From contig CP136061.1 of assembly GCA_032622095.1 (NCBI GenBank), forward strand, positions 198,826,244 to 198,890,243: 64,000 bases of DNA. The letters are read 5' to 3'. Below are positions 43,944-55,232 of the stretch, in pieces. The stretch's first letter is position 1, and every line of letters begins with the position of its first letter. The notes beneath the pieces were generated by a model. It did not search any database. It had not been told where the DNA came from and saw only the letters and a list, made by a program, of their open reading frames with translations. This DNA comes from Siphonodentalium dalli (Eukaryota; Mollusca; Scaphopoda; Gadilida; Siphonodentaliidae). A program made the position numbers and the translations under genes.

Positions 43944-44805
43944 ATCAGTCAGGACGTTTCCCCGCTGTATAGTTCCACAGACGCTTGTCTTTTGATCTAA
44001 ACCAAACTGTTTCTTTTCTCCTTGTCGCAAATCGATTTTTCCAGTTAAAATCGTATTTGACTCATGCTTAACGCGTGAAAAATCACAAGCCACCCGTATA
44101 ATATTAGAACCCAGGAACCCATATACATACCATCTGACTATTGTATATATGTGTATGTGTAGCACGAACACATAGCCGATTTCTCAATTATAATAACTAA
44201 CAGTTTCGGATAAACATCAAATCTCAATAATTTACTGAGTTAAAATATGTAATAAGGCTCAGCTTACCTCTTTAATGAAACTGATAACAATGACAAAATA
44301 TCCAACCAAGTTTCCACTATTGTAGAAAATCCTGTATACACCATATAGAATATGCGCACGAATCACATAAAATCCGCGGTATGCGTATCGCACAAAACAT
44401 AATTATTTGAACTCGGTAAAATGCCACCTGTTGATGTAAACATGTTTGTATTCCTGTTGAACTTCGTATAATCGGGATTGGTGAAGTCATGTATCCATTC
44501 CTATATATGTGCACTGGTGACCCAAATATAAAGTGTGGTCATTTCATTATATGTATTTGCCCGTGTATATTTTGTATCAAACACTGCCAATTTCACGAGA
44601 ATCACGTTTTGGACAACGTCATGTCATTCACGCGCAGCGACTGACCTGGTTGTAGCGGATATTAATTCTTATTATTTCATCTAATCATTGCTGTCCCAAA
44701 TAAGCGATAATCTGGCATGACCGCAGTGTCGCATTTCGTATCGTATCACACCACACAGTGAGTCGCCACGCGGTTTTCGGTGTTATGAGATTTGTGTCAT
44801 CTCCT
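43944..44805. other. No gene seen
   Basis: AT-rich sequence without recognised repeats or coding frames. Confidence 0.35.
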
Positions 44806-45745
44806 GTGAACAGTGGTTTCGGCAGTTATACGTGACAGCAACTATGTATGTTCAGTTTGTAAAACTAAATTGAGGCACATCTGTGAGTATATTTCTATGT
44901 TAAACCCCCTGTACTGATTAGCACTGTACTTTATCTCCCGCGTATCACTGGACACGCGGAAAAACGAAATTGAAATTATGCTGTAATTTCTCGTCTGTCT
45001 GTCTGTTGGTATGACCTGTCTTAACTTATTTGGCATACAAAACCGTCTTATCCAGAACGTTGTCACTTTTTCTGCTTGGGACTATGACATTTTTGAGTAA
45101 AGTTAACCCTTAGTGTTAATTAGTACTGTGTTATCTCTCACGTATATCCCTGCTGGACTCGCGGAAAAATGAAATTGAATTTATGCTGTCATTTAATTTG
45201 CGTCTGTCCGTCTTGTGTGTGACCTACTTTTGAATCACATTTGTCCGTCCGTCCGTCTTGTGCATGTGTGACCTATTTTAAGTGTATTTTGACATACATA
45301 TCCGTCCTGTTCTTTGTCACATTATCTGCTTGTGACTATGGCAATTTTGTGTATAAATATCTTCATATTTCCGAGTCTTCTGTAACAATGCGTCACTTGA
45401 CTCGATATGGTCAATTGAGGTTGTTTTTGTTGAGGCCATGTGTATATATTATTATTATGATATTGTTTTCGTTAATATTTACAAAAATGTATGTACCGGT
45501 GGCTAAATGGTGTAAAATTACTGCGTTCACCATCTCAACTATTTCTATTCTTGAAAGCTGTTACGTCAGGATTATGGTGACATTTCTTATTCCCTTTTAA
45601 GCGATCCTGGTCCTAATGGTTTTATTTCAAAGAAATCCCACAACTATTGAATATCGACTTAGGTAATATCATATGAACAGCGGTTTCGACAGTTACACAT
45701 GACAACAATCACACATGTTCAGCTTGTAAAATTAAATTTATCCAC
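44806..45745 (+). repeat. Imperfect tandem repeats upstream of CR1-like element 2
   Basis: GTGAACAGTGGTTTCGGCAG...ATGTTCAGTTTGTAAAA at 44,814 recurs near 45,673. Within it, a ~220-bp unit (CACGCGGAAAAACGAAATTG, then GTCTGTCTG...TGACCTGTCTTAA) occurs at about 44,905 and 45,125, with a partial third near 45,240. The arrangement recalls LINE promoter monomers but continuity with the element at 46,277 is not shown. The 119-codon hydrophobic frame at 45,241-45,600 is not supported as a gene. Confidence 0.5.
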
Positions 45746-46276
45746 AAATTGTACACATTGGCAGGTTAGGGCGGCAGCGCATATCACGGTATTAAGGATT
45801 GCCTTATAACCGACCGGTATGCGTGACCGCCCTGATCTCTAAAAAATCTCCAATAAGTCAAATCCACGTTCCCCTTCTGAACCCATATATACGTCACATG
45901 AATATTTTCACCCCCCCCCCCCTCCCCCACTTACTCAGTCTAATTAGACAATATGAATCTCATCAAAACATATGAACTGACATTCTTATTCCCTATCATT
46001 CCAAAGTTCTGCGATTTCTGGGAGCATTGAACAAACAAATAATTCTTATATCCATCGATCATGAGTGCAGGTGAATTGTCCCTTCGAAAATCATGGGACA
46101 TGAATTGGAGCTATTCTCACTTCTTTCGACCTTCTCTTTCTTCTTCTTTTCATCTAACAACCATAAAACACCCAATTATTCCTCCGTTCACCAGTTTTTG
46201 TCAACCATCACAAGTCTGATTCATTGCTGTCAATCTCCGAGCAACTTGTACATTTTGAAATTTACTGAATGGGATA
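45746..46276. other. No gene seen; C homopolymer at 45,909-45,924
   Basis: Possible 5' UTR of CR1-like element 2, but the 5' boundary is not recognisable. Confidence 0.35.
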
Positions 46277-49200
46277 ATGGCTGATATAAACCAATATCGT
46301 GCTCGGATTGGCAATTTTTTACCGAGAGCGCTGCGACTCAGAGGGAGGGTGCGATTCGACCGGGTTACGTCCGAAGCATTCATTATTTTTCTCTTTCTTC
46401 GTTCAAATGGAATATCTACTGACAAAATCTTGCGTATAGTTCTGATGATATTGTGTCTTTTTCCACATCTAATGAGCTTATTTCTGAAGAATATCACTGA
46501 TCTTGTCTACCTAGACACAGATCATATAAATAACAATGAGTATATATACCAACATACAGGTTATCCACTTTTACTTAAGGCCAAAATTGTAACGATTGTA
46601 TTCGGCATATCTGTTATACTGTTGCTGCTCCTGTTGTTATTATGTGGTGACATCGAACAAAACCCAGGCCCTGTTCATAACGTCCCGACCCAAAAATGCT
46701 GCTCAATATTACAATTAAACACACAGAGTATTAGGAATAAAATGACCATACTCAAAGCTGAATCAATAAATTTCGACATTTGTATGTTTACTGAAACATG
46801 GCTGGATGACTCAATTGGAAATGATGAGATCCTCCTCCAAGGTTTTCATGAACCATTCAGAAACGATAGAATCAGTGATACAACAGGTGGTGGTGTTAGT
46901 ATTTATATACGTGACTGTATTCCCTATAAAACTCGCCCTGATCTAATCGTACCTGGTCTTGAATCACTATGGGTTGAAATAAAGGTTCAAAACAGGAATT
47001 TGATACTTGGATGTTTCTATAGGCCCCCAAATGCACCAGTTTCTTTATGGGACTGCATTGAGTTGAACATTAAAAAAGCGATTAATGACTTAAGCGATAC
47101 TATGATAGGAGGTGACTTTAACGAACACTATACAGATGGAAGCAATGGTAAAATTAATGGTATTTGTTCACGATGTGGTCTCTCCCAGCTAGTGACCTCT
47201 CCAACTCACTTCACCGAAACGTCATCATCTATCATTGATCTTTTCCTAACAAATGTTAACGAGTATGTAGGTAAAACTGAAGTTATTGGCTCATTTTTTG
47301 ATGACCGAATCCGATACCATTCCCCAATTACTCTTGACATCGATATCCCAATATCAAATCAATCAATGATCAAAAGACTAGTCTGGTACTACGATCGAGC
47401 TGACTATGCAGCCATGAACAAAATTTTCTTAAATTGGGACTTTAGAAAAATTTGTTCGGATCGACACGTATCTACGATTGCTAACATATTGACACAATTA
47501 ATAACAGATGCCTGCATCAGATATATCCCAACAAAAACTGTTTGTATACGGAAGAACGCCCCACCTTGGCTCTCATGTGGCATAAAGAAATTAATGCGAA
47601 AACGCAACAGTCTACATAAGAAAGCGAAACATACTAATTCGTCGACTGCTTGGTCGAACTTTCGTATAATTCGTAACCAATGTGTTCACGCAGTGCGGAA
47701 AGCAAAGAGTGATTTAGACAAAAAAATCGACAACACTTTAAATGACATACACACCGACATCTCGACCTGGTGGAAGAATTTACAAAAAATAATTTTCCAA
47801 AATAGTAAGAAACCCATACCCCCACTCTCACATGACAACTGTTATCTAGTATCCCCCTACGACAAAGCTACTACACTGAACAATTTTCATAATATTGACA
47901 TGACACCTACTCTAGAAACTCAGATACTGATCCCGAATTAAATGACTTGGACATTACATCGGTAGATGTTTTTAACGTCCTAAGAGCCCTAAAAGTATCT
48001 ACATCATGTGGACCCGACACGATTAGTCCCCGTATACTGAAAAACTGTGCTTCATCTCTTAGTAAACCCCTTGCGCACGTCTTTAATATATTCACCAAAA
48101 AGATGTATTACCCATGCGAATGGAAAAAAGCAAACATTACTCCCGTTTTTAAAACCGGTGATCCTAGCATCATATCGAACTATCGTCCTATCTCACTATT
48201 AAGTTGTTTATCCAAAACGTACGAAAAGTGTATTTATAAATATATGTCCGCATACATTCATGAACATAACCTCATCTCTGTCAATCAGTCTGGCTTTACA
48301 ACAGGTGATTCCGCAGTGTACCAAATTACTGATGTGTATGATTATATTATTAGATCCCTAGATGATGGTAAGGAGGTGCGCTGTATATTTTGTGACATTA
48401 GTAAAGCCTTTGATAAGGTCTGGCATAAGGGTCTCCTATTTAAAATTAGGCAAATGGGATTCGGAGATAACTTACTTAAACTTTTAGAATCATACTTAGA
48501 ATGTCGACAACATAGAGTATTTATAGATAATGTTAGTTCAGATTGGAAATGCATATCTGCGGGCGTGCCCCAGGGGTCTATCCTCGGACCGCTATTATTT
48601 CTTATTTACATAAATGACATAACTGACAAAATAGTGTGTAACATCCGTCTTTTTGCAGATGACACATCGATATACTTATGTGTTGAAAACCCAACTCTCG
48701 CTGCTGAAATAATCAACAAAGATATTAGTACTATTTTTGAATGGTCACAAAAGTGGCTAGTAAAGTTTAACCCCCTAAAGACCGAAGCCATAGTAGTATC
48801 AAGGAAAGCAACAAACATAGACCATCCGCCCCTCTTCATGGATGGATCTGAAATAACTGAAGGTTAGTAGTCACAAACATCTTGGTGTCACATTCGATAG
48901 TTCTGGGTCATGGGAAAGTCACGTCTGTAGCATAATCGATAAGGCATGGAAGAGAGTTAACCTTGTAAAAAGACATAAATTTAGATTAAGCAGAAAGTCT
49001 CTTGAAACAATATATTTTTCATTTATTCGCCCTATCCTAGAGTATGCATCACCTGTATGGGATAATATCCCCAAGTATACGAGTGATAGAATTGAGGATA
49101 TCCAGTATGAAATGGCAAGAATAGTCACTGGGGCAACCAGAAGTGCTAGCGATAGGAAATTATTACTTGAAACAGGTTGGGAACCGCTTGCACAACGCAG

Positions 49201-49812
49201 GCATAAGCATAAATTAGTTCAGTTTTACAATATGACAAAACACAGAGCTCCATCCTACTTATCTAATATGATTCCACCTGATTCTTCCTCAACTGGCTAC
49301 AACTTTAGACACCCTAGCATCCACCCGCCTGATAGTAATAATAATTACTACATGTATACATTTCTACCATCTGCCACACGTGCTTGGAACAGCCTATCGG
49401 ACTCAGTGAGGTCTTCAGAAACGTTAACAGAATTTAAACGAAACATTAACACTGGTCGTTCAAAGATTGCTAAATTTTATTATCATAGTTATTCTTGTAA
49501 AGCTCAAGTTTATCATACTAGAATCAGATTGGGATGCAGTAACCTGAACAAAGACCTTCTCACAAATCACCTTAAAGAGTCCCCGATGTGTCCTTGTGGT
49601 GGCTTTGAAATTGAATCTGCATATCACTTTCTCTTGAAATGTCCATTATATACTCAAGCAAGAACTGAAATGTTAGCTGATTTGCCACCAATTAGAATAT
49701 CACCTGATGTACTTCTGTATGGGTCGCCTGAACTCGCTGATGATTTGAACATTAAAATTTTAGATGTTGTATAGAAGTTCATTATCTGTACTGGGCGTTT
49801 TCTGACTAACGG
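46277..49812 (+). pseudogene. CR1-like ORF2 polyprotein with 2A, element 2, frameshifted
   Basis: ATG 46,277 (MADINQYRARIGN). An N-terminal ~120-residue leader has hydrophobic stretches and ends in a leucine run directly before the 2A motif GDIEQNPGP (46,646-46,672). The endonuclease follows (LQLNTQSIRNKM, CMFTETWLDD, MIGGDFNEHY, SIIDLFLTN, IRYHSPI), then the RT (NYRPISLLSCLSKTYEK, CDISKAFDKVWHKGL, GVPQGSILGPLLFLIYIND, LFADDTSIYL) and the C-terminal finger (CPCGGFEIESAYHFLLKC). Frameshifts lie near 47,910 and 48,865, and a TAG at 49,772-49,774 falls where element 1 has Gln. It is closely related to element 1 throughout. All RT catalytic aspartates are intact, so decay is recent to moderate. 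Confidence 0.85.
46646..46672 (+). other. 2A-type ribosome-skipping motif GDIEQNPGP
   Basis: D-I-E-x-N-P-G-P consensus, preceded by a run of nine or so leucines/isoleucines and Cys. The longer leader than in element 1 shows what a complete N-terminus of this family looks like. Confidence 0.8.
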
Positions 49813-50486
49813 GTAAGGTGGTTTAAGCCCAAACACGCGCGTTACTAATAAACTATATGTAAATGTCTTAAATTATAGTCACTGCGCGTGTTTTAGCCCT
49901 ACCACCTCGCCCTCTATAATTGAATAATTAGTTATGGTACATACACACTTCGTCACTTATTAAATACTTATTAAATACATTAACTAAACAGCTCATTAAT
50001 GGAATGGAAATAATTCTGATAACCCGCAATTTTTCGAATTCTCTCCAATTGGGTCGTAGCGTGATCAAATTTGTATTGAATTTAGATTCTTCATTGGCTT
50101 GTGACAATAAATGGTGATCAATTTAACATGATACAATACTCTCCGTGACATATATTATCCTGGTGTTAATGGTAAGTTTATCTACCCCTTTTCAACTACT
50201 ACCTGCACTCCCTTTCCCTTTCTCTTTCCTATCCCTTCATCTATAAACTTTATTATTCGGACCACACAGAACAAAACCCGTCTGCTATACCCCAATGGTA
50301 TCAATTGGGGTCTATACCCCAATGGTATCAATTGGGGTAACATTTATTTTCTGAGGATAGGACTTAACAAAAGCCCCCAAGCTTGTTGCTCAATCCTCTT
50401 TTGAACAATTTGAGATTATATGTTATGTATTTTTTGTTTGTATTTCTGTTCTGTTTAGTGTTCAAATAAAATATTGTTTAAACCAT
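49813..50486 (+). other. 3' UTR of CR1-like element 2
   Basis: It contains two tandem copies of the hairpin CCCCAATGGTATCAATTGGG(G) at 50,289-50,338, the conserved GAGGAT...ATCCTC stem-loop (50,353-50,398) and the terminal AAATAAAATATTGTTTAAACC near 50,466-50,486. There is no poly(A), as in the other CR1-like copies here. Confidence 0.7.
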
Positions 50487-51218
50487 ATTAATTGGAAATA
50501 TACCTTTGTGTCACATTATAATGTTTTCCTCGTTCACATACCGTGTATAAGTTATTTGACGTGTATATAGAATATTGTTATGTGTATATCTATACATCCA
50601 AAACCTTTATGTATATGTTTAGCCTGTATATATGTTTGTAACTCTTCATGATATTGGAGGAAATTAAAGTATAATTAATAGGACCCATAAATAAAAAGTC
50701 CCAAAGGGCAGAGTCACACAGACACACACTTCCATTCAATGTGGGTAATTGTGCCGAGCCTCAACTGATCGAGCTCGAGTGCTAAAATAAGTGCAAAACA
50801 GCACAAGCACTTTAAACTTTAAAACATTTTAGCACGTTGTGCAATAACCAAATATGTGTGCACACAACATAAGTGCAACGTCTAGGCACAAGACAAAAAA
50901 ACTTTAAAGCTGCCAGACCAAGCTGGTGGGAGTTTTGTTATATACCAAATTTTATTTAATAAACGTGTTCACACTCATGTAAAACGGAGAAGATATTCAA
51001 TCCGAGAACAAACATATGTATTTGTTCTTGCGATTAGTTAAGTGTATTTCAGTTAAAAATTATCTATCGATGTCTATATACTGTACAGATTTCAAATATT
51101 ATAACGCGTTATTTAATGCATATATGGTATTTTATAAGCTTGTTCTTAGTTGCCCTCGGTAAAGACGCACACCCGTTGATGTGGGCAAATGCGCACAACT
51201 CTCCTTTATTTATAGGGT
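50487..51218. other. No gene seen
   Basis: AT-rich. Motifs such as GCACAA repeat loosely at 50,790-50,890. No domain or splice-bounded exon was recognised. Confidence 0.35.
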
Positions 51219-52510
51219 AGCCAATAAAGAGCGTTTGTTGAAGCATTTATTGCGAGGGTCTTAATTGCAACTAAGAGTCCTTTAACATCATGTCTCCATA
51301 AACAACACTGGTAATTTGTTTACCCAGAAGCCACAACGTGCATATTAGCTTTGATAATTCCAATTAACAAAAATATTCCTGATGCATGATGCCCCATTAT
51401 CAGTATGTTTGTACAGTCTGACTGAGGTTACACTGGCTTTAAAGATTATCCCGCACGAAGAGCTGTGTTAATTTTCTATTGTTTATGGTGTTCATTTGCT
51501 TCAGATACTGATGAAATAATGCGGTTAAGCTGATAATCTGAAATTTAGTGATTTCATTGGCCGTATCACAGTGTGATACGAATTAAACTCGTCTTTGGCC
51601 GCCAAATAAAAACAAAACTAAACAAAACAAAACACAAGACAAAGATGACATGTATTCCAATAAAATGTGTGCGCGCAGTGTTCGTGATATACGAGAGACT
51701 ACACAATCATGGATTTAATTAAAATTCGAGTGTCACACGTAAGTGTTTATATAAGTCTATAAACCAAATTTGAATATTATTTCCAACAGTCTGACCATTG
51801 ACATATTCATGCGTTCAAACCAGTTAATATATTTTGTAACTTGGCTTTTAGTCGCCGGGCTCCGGCATCTGGGCTTTTAGTCACAACTGAAATAAAAATA
51901 AGTGCGAATATCTTGGAGCGAATTTCTGCAACAATTTCACCGCCTGGTGGACCCATTTGGGAAAAAATACATTCCCTGTGTCTAATCCTACATTTTGATA
52001 TACTATACGCCCCATTATATTGAATATACCAGCTGAAATCGCCTCCTGTAATTGTAAACATCGAGTCTATTTTTAGCTGTTTTATCGGCGCGTGTTTGCG
52101 TGTTCGCCATTACAATATTCGCACTAAAACAGCATATTGTGGCTAAAAACGAATGCACAGTATTCCATTGCGTTATTTGATACCTAAAACTTGTTGTTTG
52201 ATAGCGTATTCATCGAGAAATCTAAATTCTAAACATTAATGTCGAACGCAGTTTTTCGTGTTTGTGGCATTTTATGTTAGGTCAGTTGTCGACCGCATAA
52301 TGTAACGTCCGGTGTCCGGTCAGTGGCGGGGTTAATATGTGTGGATAGGGCGAATGTGGACCTTTCGTTAGACACCAAAAGGAGCCCCACACGCCCTGTA
52401 TTCCTCGAGATATCGGCCGTCCCACGCAATTTGAAATTCTGTCCCGCAGATTGTCGTTTTGTCCCATATCCCATCCCATCCCGCAGATTGTCATGTCCCG
52501 TATTGTGAAC
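51219..52510 (-). repeat. Dispersed repeat unit, inverted copy 3 (empty sites preserved)
   Basis: The reverse complement aligns with 15,664-16,746, 22,867-23,223 and the first ~35 bp after 27,306. Neither the 6-kb element (site at about 51,604-51,632, an A/C-rich run) nor the CR1-like element (site at about 51,252) is present. It carries one copy of the ~215-bp subunit that is doubled in copy 1. Confidence 0.8.
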
Positions 52511-53215
52511 GATAATATGCACGTGAATCTCAGATCATATACACATATAATTATATATTAATTACATTTGCATCAAACTGTTTTAACTTTGAAACGAAAT
52601 ACAAGTAGTATATGGGTCCAGTTAGGGCATTTAGCAGTATGCATGAACTATCGCTTCTCGTTTTGTTAATTATAAATGCTCTATTAAAAGTTATCGCTTT
52701 GGTTTTGTCAAACATATTTGCAAAATTGTCGTTCAATATAGCATGTACGTAGTCTCGAAGCTCATATATACAGTTTATTAAATTACAGGCATTTCGCATA
52801 TGTGTCATGTTGTCAACAGAAGCTGAGCAGATGACATTATACCATTTGTATATATATATATGGTTCCTACATGTATCTGTCGGACTAAAAATACAGCCTG
52901 TTTGGAGCATGTAATATTCACATTATAATATATTATTAAAGAGTTTTTCGTTTTAGTATGCCATGACTGTTGGAAATTAATAAAGAGCGTTAATTCACCA
53001 GGCGCCTGCACCGTGATGCCGTTCCATGCTTGAATCCGTATGGGGAAATATTCGTTTCCCAGAACTAGAGCTATGTTTCAAAGGGGCGTATAATGTATTC
53101 GAACCCCTTTGTCAGCAACCCCAAAAGGAGCGAACATATATAGACCCTTGAATCAGTTGAACATGTTATACATGTGAAGGTTCATCTCTACTCTGTTAAA
53201 AAAAGAGGCACAGGA
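52511..53215. other. No gene seen
   Basis: A 119-codon minus-strand frame (52,551-52,910) has no recognisable domain or homologue elsewhere in the window and is not called. Confidence 0.35.
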
Positions 53216-54160
53216 ACCAAGCTGAAGAACCAGTAGTTGGTTTTTCGTGTTTCAATCACAGCTTGTAGAACAAAAATTACCTACACTGACACTTATTGCT
53301 GTTTTGGTTCTTGAGAATTGAAGAACCAAACGTGGACAGACGGATTATTTACAACTAAACTTCAATCATCGTCGTCGTTTTCGTCGTCATTATCATCGCC
53401 GTCATCGTAAGCATCTTCATAGCCATCGTAATCGTCATGGTCAACGTCGTCGTCATCATCGCTGTCGTCATCGTAGTCATCACCATTATCATCATCACCA
53501 TTACCATCTCTATCTTCGTCGTATAGTTACCGTTATCACCGTCGTCGTAGTCATTATTATCATCGCTGTCGTAATCATCATCACTGTCGTCGTAGTTATT
53601 ATAATAGCAGTTGTCATCATCATCGCTGTGTCGTCGTAGTCATCGACATCGCTGTCGTCGTACGGTCGTAGTCATCACCATCAGTGCTGTCATCGTCGAA
53701 GTCACCATAATCATCGCATGAGGTTGTCGTCGTAGTCATCATCTTCATCATTATCTCATCATCGATGTTTCGTCGTAATCACCATACTCGCTGTTCGTTA
53801 TCATCATTATCGCTGTCGTCGTCATCATAATCATCTCCGCTAGTGACAGCATCATCCTAATTATTATCATCATCACCGTCGTCGTGTATAGCAACATGGT
53901 CAACACCATTATAACAGCAATCGATGTCGACATCGTCATCATTATCATCATCATTATCGTCGTCGCCGACTTCATCGACGCCATCTGTGTCAATTAATAT
54001 ATTTCTTATTTGGTTCTTCGTCAACCATTTGGTTATTCGTCAAATGGGTAAAGAACCAATTGGTTGTTCGATGGTGAAGAACCAACTATGTTTGTTCCAC
54101 CACCGGGACAGTTTTAGAACCAACGAAGCTTATCTGGTTACCCACATTATTTGCAGTGTA
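53216..54160. repeat. Imperfect trinucleotide (GTC/ATC) tract between inverted GGTTCTT motifs
   Basis: From about 53,365 to 53,990 nearly every third base fits a TCG/TCA pattern (GTCGTCGTCATCATC). Flanks carry GAAGAACCA (53,223; 53,331) and, at 54,010-54,125, TTGGTTCTTC/AAGAACCAA in both orientations, suggesting a small inverted-repeat element hosting the microsatellite. Met- or Asp-rich frames are by-products. Confidence 0.6.
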
Positions 54161-54316
54161 ATGTTATGGTGTATATGTACCTTTAACACATTGCTCTCGT
54201 TCTGTTTCTATATGATAAGCATTAGCATCATTTAGCTATATATGTGCATGTGAATGGAAACTGACGCGAAAACACATGCAGTTAAAAAGCGCACACAGTA
54301 CGTATATATGCAATGA

Positions 54317-54382
54317 AAAGGCGATAATCAGTATAGTGGCTGGTACATATATGTACCAGCCACTATACTGATTATCGCCTTT
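54317..54382. repeat. 66-bp perfect palindrome, no spacer
   Basis: Two 33-bp arms meet at 54,349/54,350 (centre GGTACATA|TATGTACC) with every base paired. With one or two mismatches the symmetry extends about ten bases further each side (TGCAATG/CAATGCA). Confidence 0.95.
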
Positions 54383-54989
54383 CCAATGCAATTTCCTAAT
54401 TATGCTTAGACACGCCCTAATACATAAAACCAGACAACCTATAGGCATATATCATACACGGAACCAATATTTTCTTAGCATAGCTGTAATAAATGGACGC
54501 GGGCCAGTCTAAAAGCGCGGGAACTTAACTTCCTACTTAAGATATATTTAAGACTTATAAACGCGTTCGTGAAACGGAAAAGATGCATCATAAGATTCAC
54601 CTTACGTATTAGATTAAGTCCATCTTAGGATCATCTTAATTCTTATTTCATGAAATTGGACCCTGTCTAATATGTGTGTCAGAAACAATAGTGGAGGGGG
54701 GGGGGGATACTTACAGGAAAACATAAAAATCGTTCACTTTGTGATAGAAGCGCCAAACTTTCAGAATTTGTTAAGTGGTCGGTGAGTATCACTATACTGG
54801 CTGGTTCCAGATTTTGGAGGTCATCTTGACCTTCAATTTGACCTTGACCTTTTTGAAAATCTCAGTTTTTGGGTTGGGTGGTTTATGCCATCCTTTTCTT
54901 GTGAAAATCGCATCTTCTCACAGTTTTCTCAATACAGTTATAGTTGGGAGGTGACCACGGTTCATTTGGGCCAAAACATATATAAATTT
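54383..54989. other. No gene seen; G homopolymer and TGACCTTGACC cluster
   Basis: G run at about 54,695-54,705. TGACCTTCAATTTGACC and TGACCTTGACC at 54,828-54,852 resemble the units inside the Helitron-like elements. Confidence 0.4.
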
Positions 54990-55232
54990 TCATAAGATGG
55001 CCGCCAATATGGCCGCCGGAAGTTGAAAATATGACCTTTTTTCACAAATATCTCCTAGTTCAATTCATGCTGTTTGGAACTGGTTGAGTAATGCAACTTT
55101 ATTTTGTGTTTTGTATATTAAATGATCATTGGAGCAATTAAATATGCAATTATTGGGGTCCTAACCACTTCCAATCCCTCAAAAAGTCGATTTTACAGAA
55201 CGCGGTACAAAATTTTACAAAAAAATCACAAT

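Noticed and set aside
45241-45600. 119-codon hydrophobic frame
   Set aside because: It starts at a non-ATG codon inside tandem repeats, with no homologue in the window and no splice or promoter context.
53751-53993. Methionine-rich minus-strand frame
   Set aside because: Direct translation of the ATG/GAC trinucleotide tract.
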